From: Gonapodya prolifera JEL478
Taxonomy: Eukaryota > Monoblepharomycota > Monoblepharidomycetes > Monoblepharidales > Gonapodyaceae
Reading direction: 5' to 3'
Assembly (NCBI GenBank): GCA_001574975.1
Contig: KQ965733.1
Span: 499,012 to 563,011 of the forward strand
DNA: 64,000 bases
How positions within the stretch are numbered: position 1 is the first letter of the stretch; the number at the start of each line of letters is the position of its first letter. The notes under the pieces were generated by a model. That model did not search any database. It was given only the letters and a program-made list of their open reading frames with translations, and was not told the DNA's origin. This document shows, one piece after another, positions 12,103-23,100 of the stretch. The translations under genes were made by a program, and so were the position numbers.

Positions 12103-12421
12103 AAAACGAGGGGGGGATGGGAGAGTCGCTCAACCGTGCGCGGGGAGTGCGATGGGCGTGAGGCGGTCGAGGGGAAGAGAGCACGTTTGCGATCGTGGGA
12201 AATGCCGACGTTGAAACAGTGCGTGCTCTGTCTGTGCGCGAGTGTAGTGACGACCCTCTGTGGCCCGCATATCCGGTATGTCCAAAGCAAAACAACTCTT
12301 CCTCCAAACCCCCCCCGGACTTGAAAAGAAAATGAACTCCAATTATCCAAATTTTCGTCTACATTAAGATCGTCATTTTATTCCCCCGTCACAGCCCGGA
12401 TAACATCTCTCACACCTCTCC
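12103..12421. other. Intergenic, COG7 promoter side
   Basis: About 320 bp separate the Ro60 stop from the COG7 start, both on the minus strand. The stretch should hold the Ro60 3' end and the COG7 promoter. I see no extra gene; the overlapping open frames here are shadows on both strands. Confidence 0.5.
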
Positions 12422-15280
12422 TCACACACCACCACGCACGAAATCCGCCATGACCTGCACCGCCCCCGCGTCGAACCCAACGACATCCATCTGGCCCACA
12501 TCTTGCGGATCCGCGATGGTGAACGACGTCGCCGTCATCGCCACCACCACCATTTTGGCCGGAATTCCCATCTCGCGGCGGTACTTGGCCAGGGCCTCCG
12601 TCGGGTGCATGCCGCCATAGTACGTCTCGTTGTCCGTGTACACGATGAACACGTCCACGGGGATCTTCTTCTCGAGCGCGTACATCATCGGCAGTGAACA
12701 GTCCGTCGACCCGAACGGAAGGCCCGAGATTTTGCGTTCCACCTGGTCCAGTCTGTCGTTCTTGGTCACGTCCAGGGGCACAAACTTGTGGCAAAATCCT
12801 GTCGCGGAAATCTGGTCAACACCATTCTCATCAAACCTCGATAGCACTTCACGCCCACTCACCGAAGAAGTGGCAATGCGGCTCAATCCGTGCAGTCGCC
12901 ATTGCCATCACTGCAGTCGCCTCACGGCACGTGACGGGTGAGTTCCTACAGGCCGAAGAGCGGTGGGTGGCAAAACCGGGGGAGAAGAATGTTCAAACAA
13001 ACGTTCGCACAAGACTCCCACGTCTCGAAATCCACTTACATGATCGGCGACCCCATCGATCCCGACACGTCCAGCGCAAGCAAGTGCCGCTTGCCAGAGG
13101 GCCCCACCGTCCCAAAGGCAAGGTAGAACGCATCCTCCAGCGCCGCTGTTGAAGGGCGGGGGTTAGGGACACTGATCAGCACGACCGCAACCGTCACACT
13201 CGACTCGCAAAAACCCACCTAAGATCTCCTGATCAGGCTTCCACGAAAGTCCTCCCTTCATCCCACGTCCCTGCTTGTACGTCTTGAGCGCAATGTACAT
13301 GTTGTACGGGTGTACCTTGGCCTTCTTGAGAGCTTCTTGGTCGCGAAGGCGGCTAGCCACCAGTGCCGAGGCAGCGGACAGGGGACTGAGGAGGTTGATG
13401 GACGTCATTTTGGAGAGATTTCGGATCCTGTGGGTATGGTGGAGGCGGTGAGTTGAATAGTCTAGTCCATGATCTAAAACGCTAAAGATATCTCCAACTC
13501 ACATTGCCGTCATGGGCATATCCTGAAGCAAGGTCTCCCAAACCGCTTTGCTGCTGAGCCAGTCCGAGGGCACATGCTCTCTCGCAAGCTTCCACTTCTT
13601 GATCAGCGCGACGATCTTGGCCTCGGACGCTGTGATCTCGGCCTCACTGGCTTCACTTTCCGAGTCCACAGCCCCAGGAGCGGGAGCAATGTCGTCTTCA
13701 CCTTCGTCACTGCCGTCGGCCTTCTTCTTGTTTTTCAAGCGCTGGATTTTGTGGATGTCCTCCACGTCTTGGATGAAGTTGAGGAGGGTACGCATCCGCC
13801 TCGGGGTTGCAGCCGTGATGGGCTTGTGTGGCTTTCGCACGATCACCTTTTTCTTCTTCGTGTCTTTTCCGTCAGAGCCCTTCTCCGGGGCAGTCTCCTC
13901 GGTCGAAGGTCCACCGATTTCAACATCGCTGCCGGTGTCTGCTGTTACCAAGACCTCCTCCTTGACCTTTTTAACACCTTCCTTGGCCGGCTTTGAAACG
14001 TCCTTCTTTTCACTTTTGTCGTCCACGTCCATGCTTTGCTTCTCGTCTGTCCCCTGTTGCTTGCCTTTGTCGTCGCTCTTCTCAGCGGTTCCCTTCGAGT
14101 CACTTGCCCCACTTTCCTTGCTCGCCCCCCCGTCTGTGGTACCACCAGTACGACTTTCCATCGAAGGGATCATCTCAAAGTCTTCCCCGCCGAGACCAAA
14201 CTCCTCTTCCATGACTTGCTCCCCCGAGGCAGCTTTCGCAGCGTTCTCCTCCTCAATCTTCTTCTCCATATCCTGCATCAGGGTCGCGTGCGTCGGCTGG
14301 AACTCCTTCCACGACGTTGTGATAACTAAGGTCACAAAGAAAAATTAGGATGATCATTCGCCAACGGTTGACACAAACTCACACTTATACAGCGCCGCAT
14401 GCTCTTCATCTTTGGGCATGACGTGAAACACGCGCAGCATGTCTCGGTGCGTCCACCCGTTCCTGTCCTTGTACTTGGTGCACACGAAGGCCAGCTTCGC
14501 GGCGTTCCCACCGGCACGCAGGTTGTACCAGTTCCCGATCGCACGACGGAGGCCGCGTCCGCCCATGCGATGGCCGTTGGTGCTTAGGGCCTTGGTATAT
14601 TCGATGAGGCCGAAGAGTGTGCTGGAAAGAAATTGAAAGGGTTCACGGAAATGGTTGGTACCCAAGAAAATTGCAAGTAAGGAGGTTCACTCACGTTGGG
14701 ATCCGACACACGGCAGCGACTTTGGAGTAGGCGTACTGGCGCTCCTTCTCGTTCCCGAACCGCATGACCATGGCAAGAGTGAAGATGAGCATGTCCTGCT
14801 TGGGTGTGCGTCCGCCCTCGCTGTACTCGGTAACCACGTCGACGATTTCTTTCCCCTTTCCTTCATCAATCATGGCTTTGATCGATTTTGCGTTGTCGAG
14901 CGCCAGTTTTTGCTCCTGAACGAACACGTCACCGTTAGACACGAATAGGGATGCATAACGACGGGAAAGAGTACAAACCTTGCAGTAGTAAGTGCCACCC
15001 TCCGCTCCCAACACAAGGAAGCGGCGCAGTCTCTCGACGTCGGTGACTTTTGAGGAATCACATGTCGATGACCAGGTGCGCAGCAAACACCGAAAATCAG
15101 AGCCCGCCACCGCACACGCTTCGAAAAAGCAAAGCATTTACCTTTGAATGTAAACCCTCCGGCGGAGTTCCGGCTCATGTCCTGTTCCCGGCCGGGAATG
15201 GACTCAACTTGCGGGGTGGCCTCTGCTGCTGCTGACGTGCCCGTTATGTCCGACGAGGCGTTCTTGAGGTAGGATGCCAT
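12422..15280 (-). CDS. Ro60-like TROVE/VWA-domain RNA-binding protein
   Basis: Nine exons join in phase, complement(12422-12798, 12863-12945, 13040-13145, 13219-13427, 13503-14325, 14383-14621, 14695-14915, 14979-15046, 15142-15280), giving 754 residues. Ro60 is a ring of HEAT-like repeats plus a VWA domain that binds Y RNA and misfolded small RNAs for quality control. TROVE landmarks are VTDVERLRRFLVLGAEGGTYY, KQDMLIFTLAMVMRFG, NGHRMGGRGLRRAIGNWY, GWTHRDMLRVFHVMP and ETLLQDMPMTAMIRNL. The VWA domain starts at RHLLALDVSGSMGSPIM, with the D-x-S-G-S MIDAS motif intact, and ends near VPVDVFIVYTDNETYYGGMHP. A Lys/Glu/Asp/Ser-rich insert of roughly 140 residues (about 13805-14245) interrupts TROVE after QDMEKKIEEENAAKA. 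Metazoan Ro60 lacks this insert and is about 540 residues. Confidence 0.93.
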
Positions 15281-15670
15281 GGTGGTCGTGGTTATTTTGC
15301 TGAGGTGGGCTTGCGCAAGGGGCTGAATGGGCTCGCTTTTGAGAGCGAAATTTGGGCAAGTGGGTTGCAGTGGCTCGCCGTGAAGGCCACAGAAGGTGGC
15401 ACATCAAAACTCGCTCTATTTTCCCTTTTACTCTTAGAATCGCATTATTAGTATGGAGTTAACGATTCTGAATTGAAGGCATTCGGCCCTTCCTGACTTA
15501 GGTATGAAGAGAATGCTCATTCCGTCTAATACTTTCCATCGGATACCCTTGGAGGATAATCCCTGTTCTAATTACATAATACGGTTTTCTGCACATCAAC
15601 GTAATGTTCTGTAATCGTTGCGGAAGGAACGTTGCGGAAGGAAAGTTGCAGCCCAACGTTCCCCCGGTGT
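15281..15670. other. Intergenic between FMC1 and Ro60
   Basis: About 390 bp hold the FMC1 3' end and the Ro60 promoter; both genes are on the minus strand. The stretch is more AT-rich than the flanking genes. Apart from a 14-bp tandem duplication at 15616-15643, I see nothing. No hairpin clear enough to be called a Y RNA was found by eye. Confidence 0.4.
15616..15643. repeat. Perfect 14-bp tandem duplication
   Basis: The unit cgttgcggaaggaa occurs twice, back to back, in the likely 3' untranslated region of the FMC1 gene. A third, partial copy (agttgca) follows. It looks like a simple slippage duplication. Confidence 0.85.
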
Positions 15671-16159
15671 CTATTGCGTACTTTTCCCTCCTACACCTAT
15701 TTCAAAACCCTTGGCAGCCGAAGTGTCTTTCTCCTCCTCCTCTCCTTCAATCTCTTCCGTGCTACTCTCAAAGGATTTGACGACCCCATCCTCTTCCTCT
15801 TCCTCGAGCATGTTCTGGAACATCCTGGGTAACCTCAACCCCACACGCTGCGCGCTCGCCTCGATACGCTCCGCGTCGGACATCCTGTCCGCGGGCCAGT
15901 ACGTCTCCATCATGTGACGATGGATTCGGGTTTGTTCTAGGTACGTTGCAAGATCTGCCAATGTCCGGTGCTCCGCAATCGCAGGATTGGTAGGAAGTGG
16001 GTAAAAAGTAGTGAGTGCTCCACCCGAGGCGCGGATCTGGTCGATGATGGCGGTGCGGAAGGTGTGGTCATTGTTCACGGACGTGTACTGCCGGCGGACT
16101 TCCCGAAGGATTCGACGGTAAAGTGTCGGCAATGATGGGAGTGGGGCGTTGGTAGACAT
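15671..16159 (-). CDS. FMC1: FMC1-like LYR-type ATP synthase assembly factor
   Basis: A single exon of 162 residues. FMC1 helps the chaperone Atp12 assemble the F1 part of mitochondrial ATP synthase. The N-terminus LPTLYRRILREVRRQY is an LYR-type first helix (here L-Y-R), and FRTAIIDQIRASGG follows the family pattern. The third helix LADLATYLEQTRIHRHMMET and the block SAQRVGLRLPRMF match the conserved AGLVGLKLP segment of FMC1/C7orf55. The tail is acidic (EEEEEDG, EGEEEEKD) and longer than in the human protein, which has about 113 residues. The start is 512 bp from the divergently transcribed C2H2 gene. Confidence 0.78.
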   Translation of the reverse strand: MSTNAPLPSLPTLYRRILREVRRQYTSVNNDHTFRTAIIDQIRASGGALTTFYPLPTNPAIAEHRTLADLATYLEQTRIHRHMMETYWPADRMSDAERIEASAQRVGLRLPRMFQNMLEEEEEDGVVKSFESSTEEIEGEEEEKDTSAAKGFEIGVGGKSTQ

Positions 16160-16671
16160 GCCAACACAAAGGTGAAGAGAGGGAAAGGAGAGGTGGGGTT
16201 GGTGGGGGTTACCAATTGCTTGTAAAAGTTGACCAAAGAAGAAGTTGGGATTGATGAACTATTTGAGCGCAAGCCAGGCAAGACATGAATACACATGACG
16301 CGCTACCACACATGTCGGATGTCGGATGTGGGATAAATATTTAGTTGCTCCAGCTGACTGAGCTCATCTGCCGTCATGAAGGGTGTCTGAGACGAGCGGG
16401 ACTTTCAGGGGAATTCCGTAGAAATATTCTTCTTCGGAGGCACGCCCCGCATACGCGAATGCATTGTCGGGTTGTAGCGCTTGTTGCGAAAGCAACGTGA
16501 CCGTGACTGAGAGGTGTGCTGATCTTTTCTCTGCAGCAAAAATGAAAGGTGATGCCTGAGAGCACCAAGGGCTCCCAGGGAGCGGGTGAAAACTCCCCAT
16601 TTTCAGACCGCAGCACCACCTTCCGCTCGAGACTGGAGGATCGATCTGCCCTTTGCACCTGAACCTGCCAA
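16160..16671. promoter_or_regulatory. Divergent promoter region, FMC1 / C2H2 factor
   Basis: These 512 bp separate two genes transcribed away from each other and must contain both promoters. Open frames of about 100 residues on the minus strand lack coding features. I could not pick out individual elements with confidence. Confidence 0.5.
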
Positions 16672-18056
16672 ATGAATCCGCACGTCCAGTCTGCGCCAAG
16701 CGCCGACTACTTCACCTTCCGCCCGCCGCATACAATGTCCCAATCCATGTTGCTGGCGGAAGTTAGTCCACATCTTGGCCTCCGCTATCAGCGTGCAAAC
16801 TTCAACGCGGGAATGCCCACTCCGCCAATCGAACAGAGCTCGTTTGCGGCCGTCGACTCCGCCGCGTCCTCGTTCCCTCCTCCGAATATTCCAGAACGCC
16901 AGGGGTGGACCTACCCTACACCCGCCATGACCTTACCGACCGGACTCCCTGAGTCAACGGGACAAATTACACAGCATTACTTTCCTGGAAGCTACCACCA
17001 TGTTCCATCCCACCCGCCCACTCACCATGTGTCTGAGGGCTCCAATTGGATCGCACAGCGATGGCACGGTGCTATCTTCACACCGCCGCTCGAGCAGCCT
17101 ATCTACCACTCTCCTGCGAATCCACAGGGCCATTCCATGCCTTACCACGGTGCACCCGGCTTCTTCAACTCTTCCGAGACCGCTGGAATGTTCGGCACTC
17201 CCTTCCAGCTACGCAGCTTGACGATGCACAATCCGATGCACCCACCGTTGTCACCACCGTTCCCACCTTTTAACCTCGCGCTTCCAGATGCAGTCAAAGC
17301 TCGCTCAGTAGCGCCTCCCATGCTCGACGGAACATCCTCCCTTCACAGTCGAACATCACAAATGTCTCACATGCCCTACCCACCGCCACAACAGCATCAC
17401 CTACCACAACAGAATTCGCTGGAACTGAATCGCATGTCCGGATGGGAGCGGCAGGAACACCCCAACGGTGGTCAACTCGTTGCAGAGTCTTCAAGAGGAC
17501 ATTCGCCGATTGACCCTCACGAATTTCAACCATCTTCCAATACCTCGCCGCAGCGAAGAAGCCAACCAATGCTTAAAAAGCGCCGGTTTAAATGTAAGAA
17601 ATGTCACTTTTGGACACCTTCAGTGGGGCAGAATCTGACCAACATTTTTAACCACCCCAAAAGGCAATATTGGGACTTGCACTTACGCCTTCCAGACTAA
17701 ATGGGCACTCGGCAGACATCAGAGGATACACTGTAAGTTTTTTCGTCGCGATGCAAAGGAAGTCGTCGCTCACTGTACTCACTCTTTCGCGATCCCCCCT
17801 CTTCACCTTTTCCGAACCAGTGAATATCCGACCATACTCCTGTCCAATTCCGGGTTGCACGGCGACCTTCCATCGGTGAGCAACCTATTGCATCCTTTGT
17901 TGTTGTCAGATGGTTGACGCCATGCGTTCTTGCAGCCTCGACTCCATGAACTCCCACCACAGGGGACACGTTCGTCGTATTGCGGAGGGAAACTTGATCG
18001 AAAACGGAGAAGCCAACGGGATTGTTGTGTCCGCGGATGAAGTCGACGAAAGATGA
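16672..18056 (+). CDS. C2H2 zinc-finger transcription factor, two C-terminal fingers
   Basis: Four exons join in phase (16672-17593, 17664-17732, 17821-17875, 17936-18056), giving 388 residues. The first 300 are disordered and rich in Pro, Ser, His and Gln, as in fungal activation regions. Splicing assembles two adjacent classical fingers. Finger 1 is C-x4-C-x3-F-x5-L-x2-H-x3-H (CNIGTCTYAFQTKWALGRHQ, then RIH). Finger 2 is C-x4-C-x3-F-x5-M-x2-H-x3-H (CPIPGCTATFHRLDSMNSHH, then RGH). The linker is HLNIRPYS instead of the usual HTGERPYS. An acidic tail follows (SADEVDER). It should act in the nucleus as a sequence-specific regulator; the target is unknown. A reading without the first intron would end before the fingers. 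Confidence 0.85.
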
Positions 18057-18778
18057 ATTCGCAACAGTAACGGACGCTCCACCCAATGCGCTCCTTCATA
18101 TGTTCCACCTCACTTTGCAATTCACACCCCTTGTATTATTCCCTCCCTCTTGAACGTCGTGACACATCGATTCTTTCAACGAATATTTGCGGTTGTATGC
18201 AATCAATGTACAATTTCCATCATCTGGACAAAAGTCCACGAAATAACAATTCATTGCTCCAAGCAATCCCATTACTTTGTCCCTGTGTGCTTCTCGCTTT
18301 CACTCGTGATTGGATTGTGGAGCTGCGCGTTCAATCGCACCTCCTCGTTGAGGAGCTCCTTTAACCGCTGCTCCTATTTTTGATATAATGAAAAAGTACC
18401 GGAATTGTTGCAATGTTGTTCGTTGCATTCAAACCATTTGAAGCGGACATTACCGCAACGTGAAACGAGCCCTGCGAGACAAGCGAAGCTCACCTTGCGC
18501 GCCAATCTCACATGCTGTTCCAAATACGACCCTCCAAGGGATCCGATGGCGACGACGGCGAGGGCCTTGAGTGCGCGATTGGAGCTTGGATCAGGATGGA
18601 TCAAGGAAAAAGTTCATCCCAGGTCGAATCACCTTGAGGAAGATTGGCAAGGGGGACGCAGGAACCGCGGATGTATTCGACGTCCAGATTGCTTTCATCT
18701 TTGGACTTTGAAAATTAGCCTAATAATTTCAAACGGAAGTGCTTTCGATTCGGAAGGCCACGTGACGTGTTGCGTTGA
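18057..18778. other. Intergenic, 722 bp
   Basis: This AT-richer stretch lies between two plus-strand genes and should contain the terminator of the C2H2 gene and the promoter of the hemerythrin gene. The open frames on either strand show no domain, signal peptide or membrane segment that I could support. Confidence 0.4.
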
Positions 18779-19797
18779 ATGACTAATACTCAAAAGTCTT
18801 CCACGCAATCTGCCAAACGCGGGCTTGGACTTGTACCTCTCTTCGGAATCGCAGTTGTTGTAGCTCTTGCCGCCGCACTCGTCGCGCGCTCTCGTTTTCT
18901 TCCATCGTTTTCCTCTGCCGATCCCGATTCTGCCAAAATGGTTGACCGGAACCCCTTCGATGCGGTATACGAAAACATTGAAATCACTCATCGAGTGCTC
19001 AAGAGAGGCGTGAAGCAGATGGAGACGGTACCTGTCGACCACTGAATGTGTTTCATGCGCTTCGAACCTCCGACTCATAAAGTGACGCTGACTCCGTCTC
19101 TCTTCTATTCTATGTTCATATCGATGAATGAACCGTTTTCCGTCCCTTTGCTCAATTACGTCTCGTTCAGTTCGCTCCCAAAATCTCACAAGCCGATCTC
19201 CCGTCATTCCTCGGCTACTCACTGGCATTCCTCGGCAACCTTGGCTCTCACCACGACCAGGAGGAAGCTATTCTCTTCCCTCGTCTTTCTCCAAAAGTCC
19301 CTGCCATCGCGGACCGCCACAAGGAACACGAAATTCTTCATGGATACATGGACACGTTCAAGGCGTGGCTTGAAGGCGTGAGGGATGGCAAGGAAACCTG
19401 GGACGTCGCCAAGTTTGAGGCGCTGCTCAAGCCCGTCAAGGAGACCGTTATCCCACACGTCACTGCGGAAGAGCAAAATATCTTCCCCGAGACACTCAAA
19501 GGCACTGGATTTACCCAAGAAGAAGCAAAGGAACTCGTTGAAGCTATGGCTAAAGCTGGAAGGGAAGCGCCTGACAGGTCCACGTACGTGATCATTTCCC
19601 ACATCCTTAACCTGGTGGAGTTGGTTGACCTTCGTCCCCAAAACAGGGTATTCGCTTTCTTGCTGGTCCACACAACTGCAGAAGAACGTGCGCGTTTCTT
19701 CGCACGAGCTCCATACTTTGTTCGAGAGTGGATCTTTTGGTCATACACACTGTGGAACAATGCGTACTGGACTTATGCATCGTCTGCCGCACTGTGA
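18779..19797 (+). CDS. Membrane-anchored hemerythrin (HHE) domain protein
   Basis: Two exons (18779-19027, 19171-19797) give 291 residues. Residues of about 15-42 form one hydrophobic segment (LVPLFGIAVVVALAAALVAR) after a Lys-containing head, so the protein is probably a signal-anchored type II membrane protein. The rest is a four-helix hemerythrin-like domain. Candidate iron ligands are in EITHRVLKRG, GSHHDQEEAILFP, RHKEHEILHGY and VIPHVTAEEQNIFP, matching the H..HHxxEE..HxxxH..HxxxE spacing of the family. Bacterial and fungal members bind a di-iron site and have been linked to oxygen, NO or iron sensing; which applies here is unknown. A C-terminal amphipathic region (FVREWIFWSYTLWNNAYWTY) is strikingly Trp/Tyr-rich. 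Confidence 0.88.
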
Positions 19798-20197
19798 GGT
19801 CATTAGTTGTGACGAAGGGTAGACGCCGCGAGGTCAGATTTTATATATGATGACTTGACGTGCTGTACAGTGTGAAAATGTGTTGCAATGTGATGTAATC
19901 GTGTACAAAGTCCATCTATCAATTTCACTACATATGTAAGGCGCGTTACACGACGAATTTGTGTCAGGGGTTGCTTTATTGCTGGATGGGAAGAAGTTTT
20001 CATAGTTTTGAATCAACAACGGCCTTCCAGGTAGGCCTGACAGCGGAGCACACAAACTGTCATGACAGTTCGCCCATTCAGTCTTCTTCAAATGACGACT
20101 CACCAGAACATTTTGCTTGCGTCCGATACGTCCAAACTGATAACCTTTTGTACATTCTCAAGAGAAACCTAAAAGATTAAGAGATCAATTGATCGCA
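19798..20197. other. Convergent intergenic region
   Basis: These 400 AT-rich bp separate the convergent hemerythrin and Nma111-like genes and should hold both 3' ends. I see no coding or structured feature. Confidence 0.4.
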
Positions 20198-23100
20198 TCA
20201 CAAAGAAAATTCTATACTGCAATGTTGACGCACCGCTCTTATTCGGAAGCTCTTGCTTTTGGTCGCTTTCTTCGATATCTCGAGAGGAGTGGGATCAGGT
20301 GCAGCGGTGGGTTTCAATTTTGGCTTGATCTCGTCACGGCGTGCAGCTTCTTCTTCGTTGACCGGTGCATCCACCGCCATGGTGCTCTCCTCATCAGACT
20401 CTGCGACATCGGTGTCGGAATCGTCAGAGGCATGCGACTGAGGTTCAACAGAATCGGGTATATCGCTGGTCCAGCCTTCGTAGACGGGATCGACCTGGAA
20501 ATTCAAAAGCAAACTTGAGTCACGTCAAGAGCCCTCCTCTTCATTGGACACATACCACACGAGCATCCTTGCCTTGCAGACCATACCCCACTGCCTCGAG
20601 GAAAGACTCCAGGTCCGGTGTGGGCTTTCCATCCACTTCGGTGACGAACCAACACGCACTGAGGGCGTCACGCTGTGCCGGACTTCCTGAGTACAGAAGG
20701 CTCACGTAGACACCTTGTGGAATTTGTTTGACCTGGAATGTTATCGGTCTGTGCGGCATTTGAAATATGGCGCCTGCCCAATGTACAACGCGCACCCGGG
20801 GCAGACCGGAAAGAAGTCGAGTGGGAATCACTACGTCCACCTCTTTGCCCTCGCGAAGTACATGTAGAGTCACAGATTTCGGGCCCCCTTCAGCGAGCAC
20901 TCCAGTAAGATCCTGTGGCGAGGATATCAACTGGGATAAGTCTCTCATCCGAGTAACGAGCCGTCCATTAATTGTCAGGATAAGATCACCCTCTCTCAGT
21001 GAAGTCGTTTCGCTGTAGTCACCAACGTAGTGGTTGGTGTTTGTCACGACCCGCGCTGGGACACGTCGGACAGTAACTTTTAAAGAAGACCAGAAATGAT
21101 TCATCAATAATCAAGGAAATGTTTGACTGAACTCACCGAAACTGTATCTTGAGGGTCCAGAAGGCAAATTGTTGGGATCATCGGTAGATTCTTCGTCAAC
21201 CATCGCTTCGTCTTCCTCCTCTAAAGGCACATCACGGTCAGCAATCGCATCTATGTCTTCAAGTGAGCCAACATCATCCATAGAAGCAGTGACGGGTCTT
21301 CCGGCAATCCTGGCTGTTCTCGACCTGGCCTTCATCATCCTCGTGATCCACTCTTCACCCAACCCCAGCTCTCGGGCTTTCCAGAAATATGACTCGGTCA
21401 GCTCCACATCAACCACACGGAGGCACGGTACACCCCAAGTCTCCTCGTCATCTAATCTAGGTGATTCAGACTGTTCATGGCGCTTTATGGTCTCCTGTAC
21501 TGCTTTGAGAGATTCAGATATCATCCCACCATATTCCAAGGAGGCGCCAATGTAAGAATTGGACTCGGGGTGCATCAGCCAGAGACCCACAGCAACACCG
21601 CCTTCACTCAGTATAACTCCGGAGTCGTCATTCATGGGTTTGTGAAGAGTGATGGCTTCATCAAAACTGAGAGTCCGAAACTTAGGTGGGTGTGTGTCAG
21701 AAAAGAGGAAGTAACCCCGAGACTTGATGTTAGTTTTGAGAGCTCTGGGAACAGCTGTCGAGGAGTTCACTGATACAAGGTAGACAGGATCGTTGGCAAG
21801 AAGAGTGCCATGACGTCGGTCAGGGAGAGTCACACTTCGAACGGGGACTTTTTCCGTGAGTTTAACATCATACTAGTGGCGAAATTGTGAGCAGAAGCTA
21901 CTGAATCAATACAGAGCGCAAACTTACGCGAACAAAGACAAAGTTTTGCTGTGGGTGAATCCACTGGACGACGGCAGGAACCAGGACCGTGTTCGCGAAT
22001 AAGACGAACACTTTGCCAAGAGCCGTGGTTACCACACTTCTATCCACCACCACCAATCCAAGTTCTTTATCCAAGATTATCCCGACTCCTTCCGACCACT
22101 TCGTATTGATACCGTCTATGCCAAATGGCGCGTGGAATTCGACGACGCAAAGGGATCTCGATGCATCATGCGAAAGTTTTGACACGGTGTTGCGGTTCGG
22201 TGCAAAATCCGCGAAACGAGCCGAGCGAATACGGAGAGGTTCAATGTTATGAAGGGATTGGATGTGCATGAAGTTCCATAACCCCGTCGAGTCGTCCCGG
22301 CTTACTAGACGAAGACGACCCCATCGTTTCTCTGCAAGATCGACCGATGAGCTTCTTCATACGAGAACGGGCATTCTTCATCTACCAACCAATGGTGATA
22401 ATTTTAACCAATTCCACATTCTTCTTGCTGAGAGAGTAGTACCGCACTGAAACACAATATTCGTTATAAATTTGCATTGAAATGAACAGACGGGGGTTCT
22501 ACACACCTGGAACTCTCTTATCGTTCGGCAACTCTCGCATAACTTGAAGCACGGAAGTGTTGAGCCTCGCACATGGCACTCTTTACCACAGAACTTACCA
22601 TTCACAAAAGACACAACATCCGGTGTCCGGATGTGATTCACGCTCACAATTATAGAAAATGCCGGAATCCCAGCTGAGAGACAAGTCAGACTTAGGGGGG
22701 CATCATAATCACGCTGAAAACAATCTACTCACCCAGGGCCATCATGTGACCCGCATCCGCTACAAATACGCCACCGCAGGGGTGCAAGTATGCTCTCGCA
22801 AGTTGAAAACTGAGCGGGTGTACGGTTCCGCCCCCCACCTCGATATACTCCGCAGGCGTGATAGCTCGCAGGTCTTGTGCACGCACAGTCACATCAACCA
22901 ACTTTCCGTTCCGTAAAACTGTGAGAGAGACGGGCTTGCCAAGACCGGGCGACGTCCGGGGGGCCGTTGCTCCCTCCTCCGTCTTTGTCGATGCCGCCAA
23001 ACATTCCGCGACACCAGGCTCCAGCTTGGCTTCTTCGACAGAGGCGTCCAGCACCTCTGCGAGGTCCACAAAGTGATTGAGAAGGTTGCCGCCGAGTTTA

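Noticed and set aside
13548-14348. Plus-strand open frame of 266 codons
   Set aside because: It is the antisense shadow of the charged TROVE insert of Ro60; its Ser/Phe-rich composition follows from reversing Glu/Lys/Asp codons.
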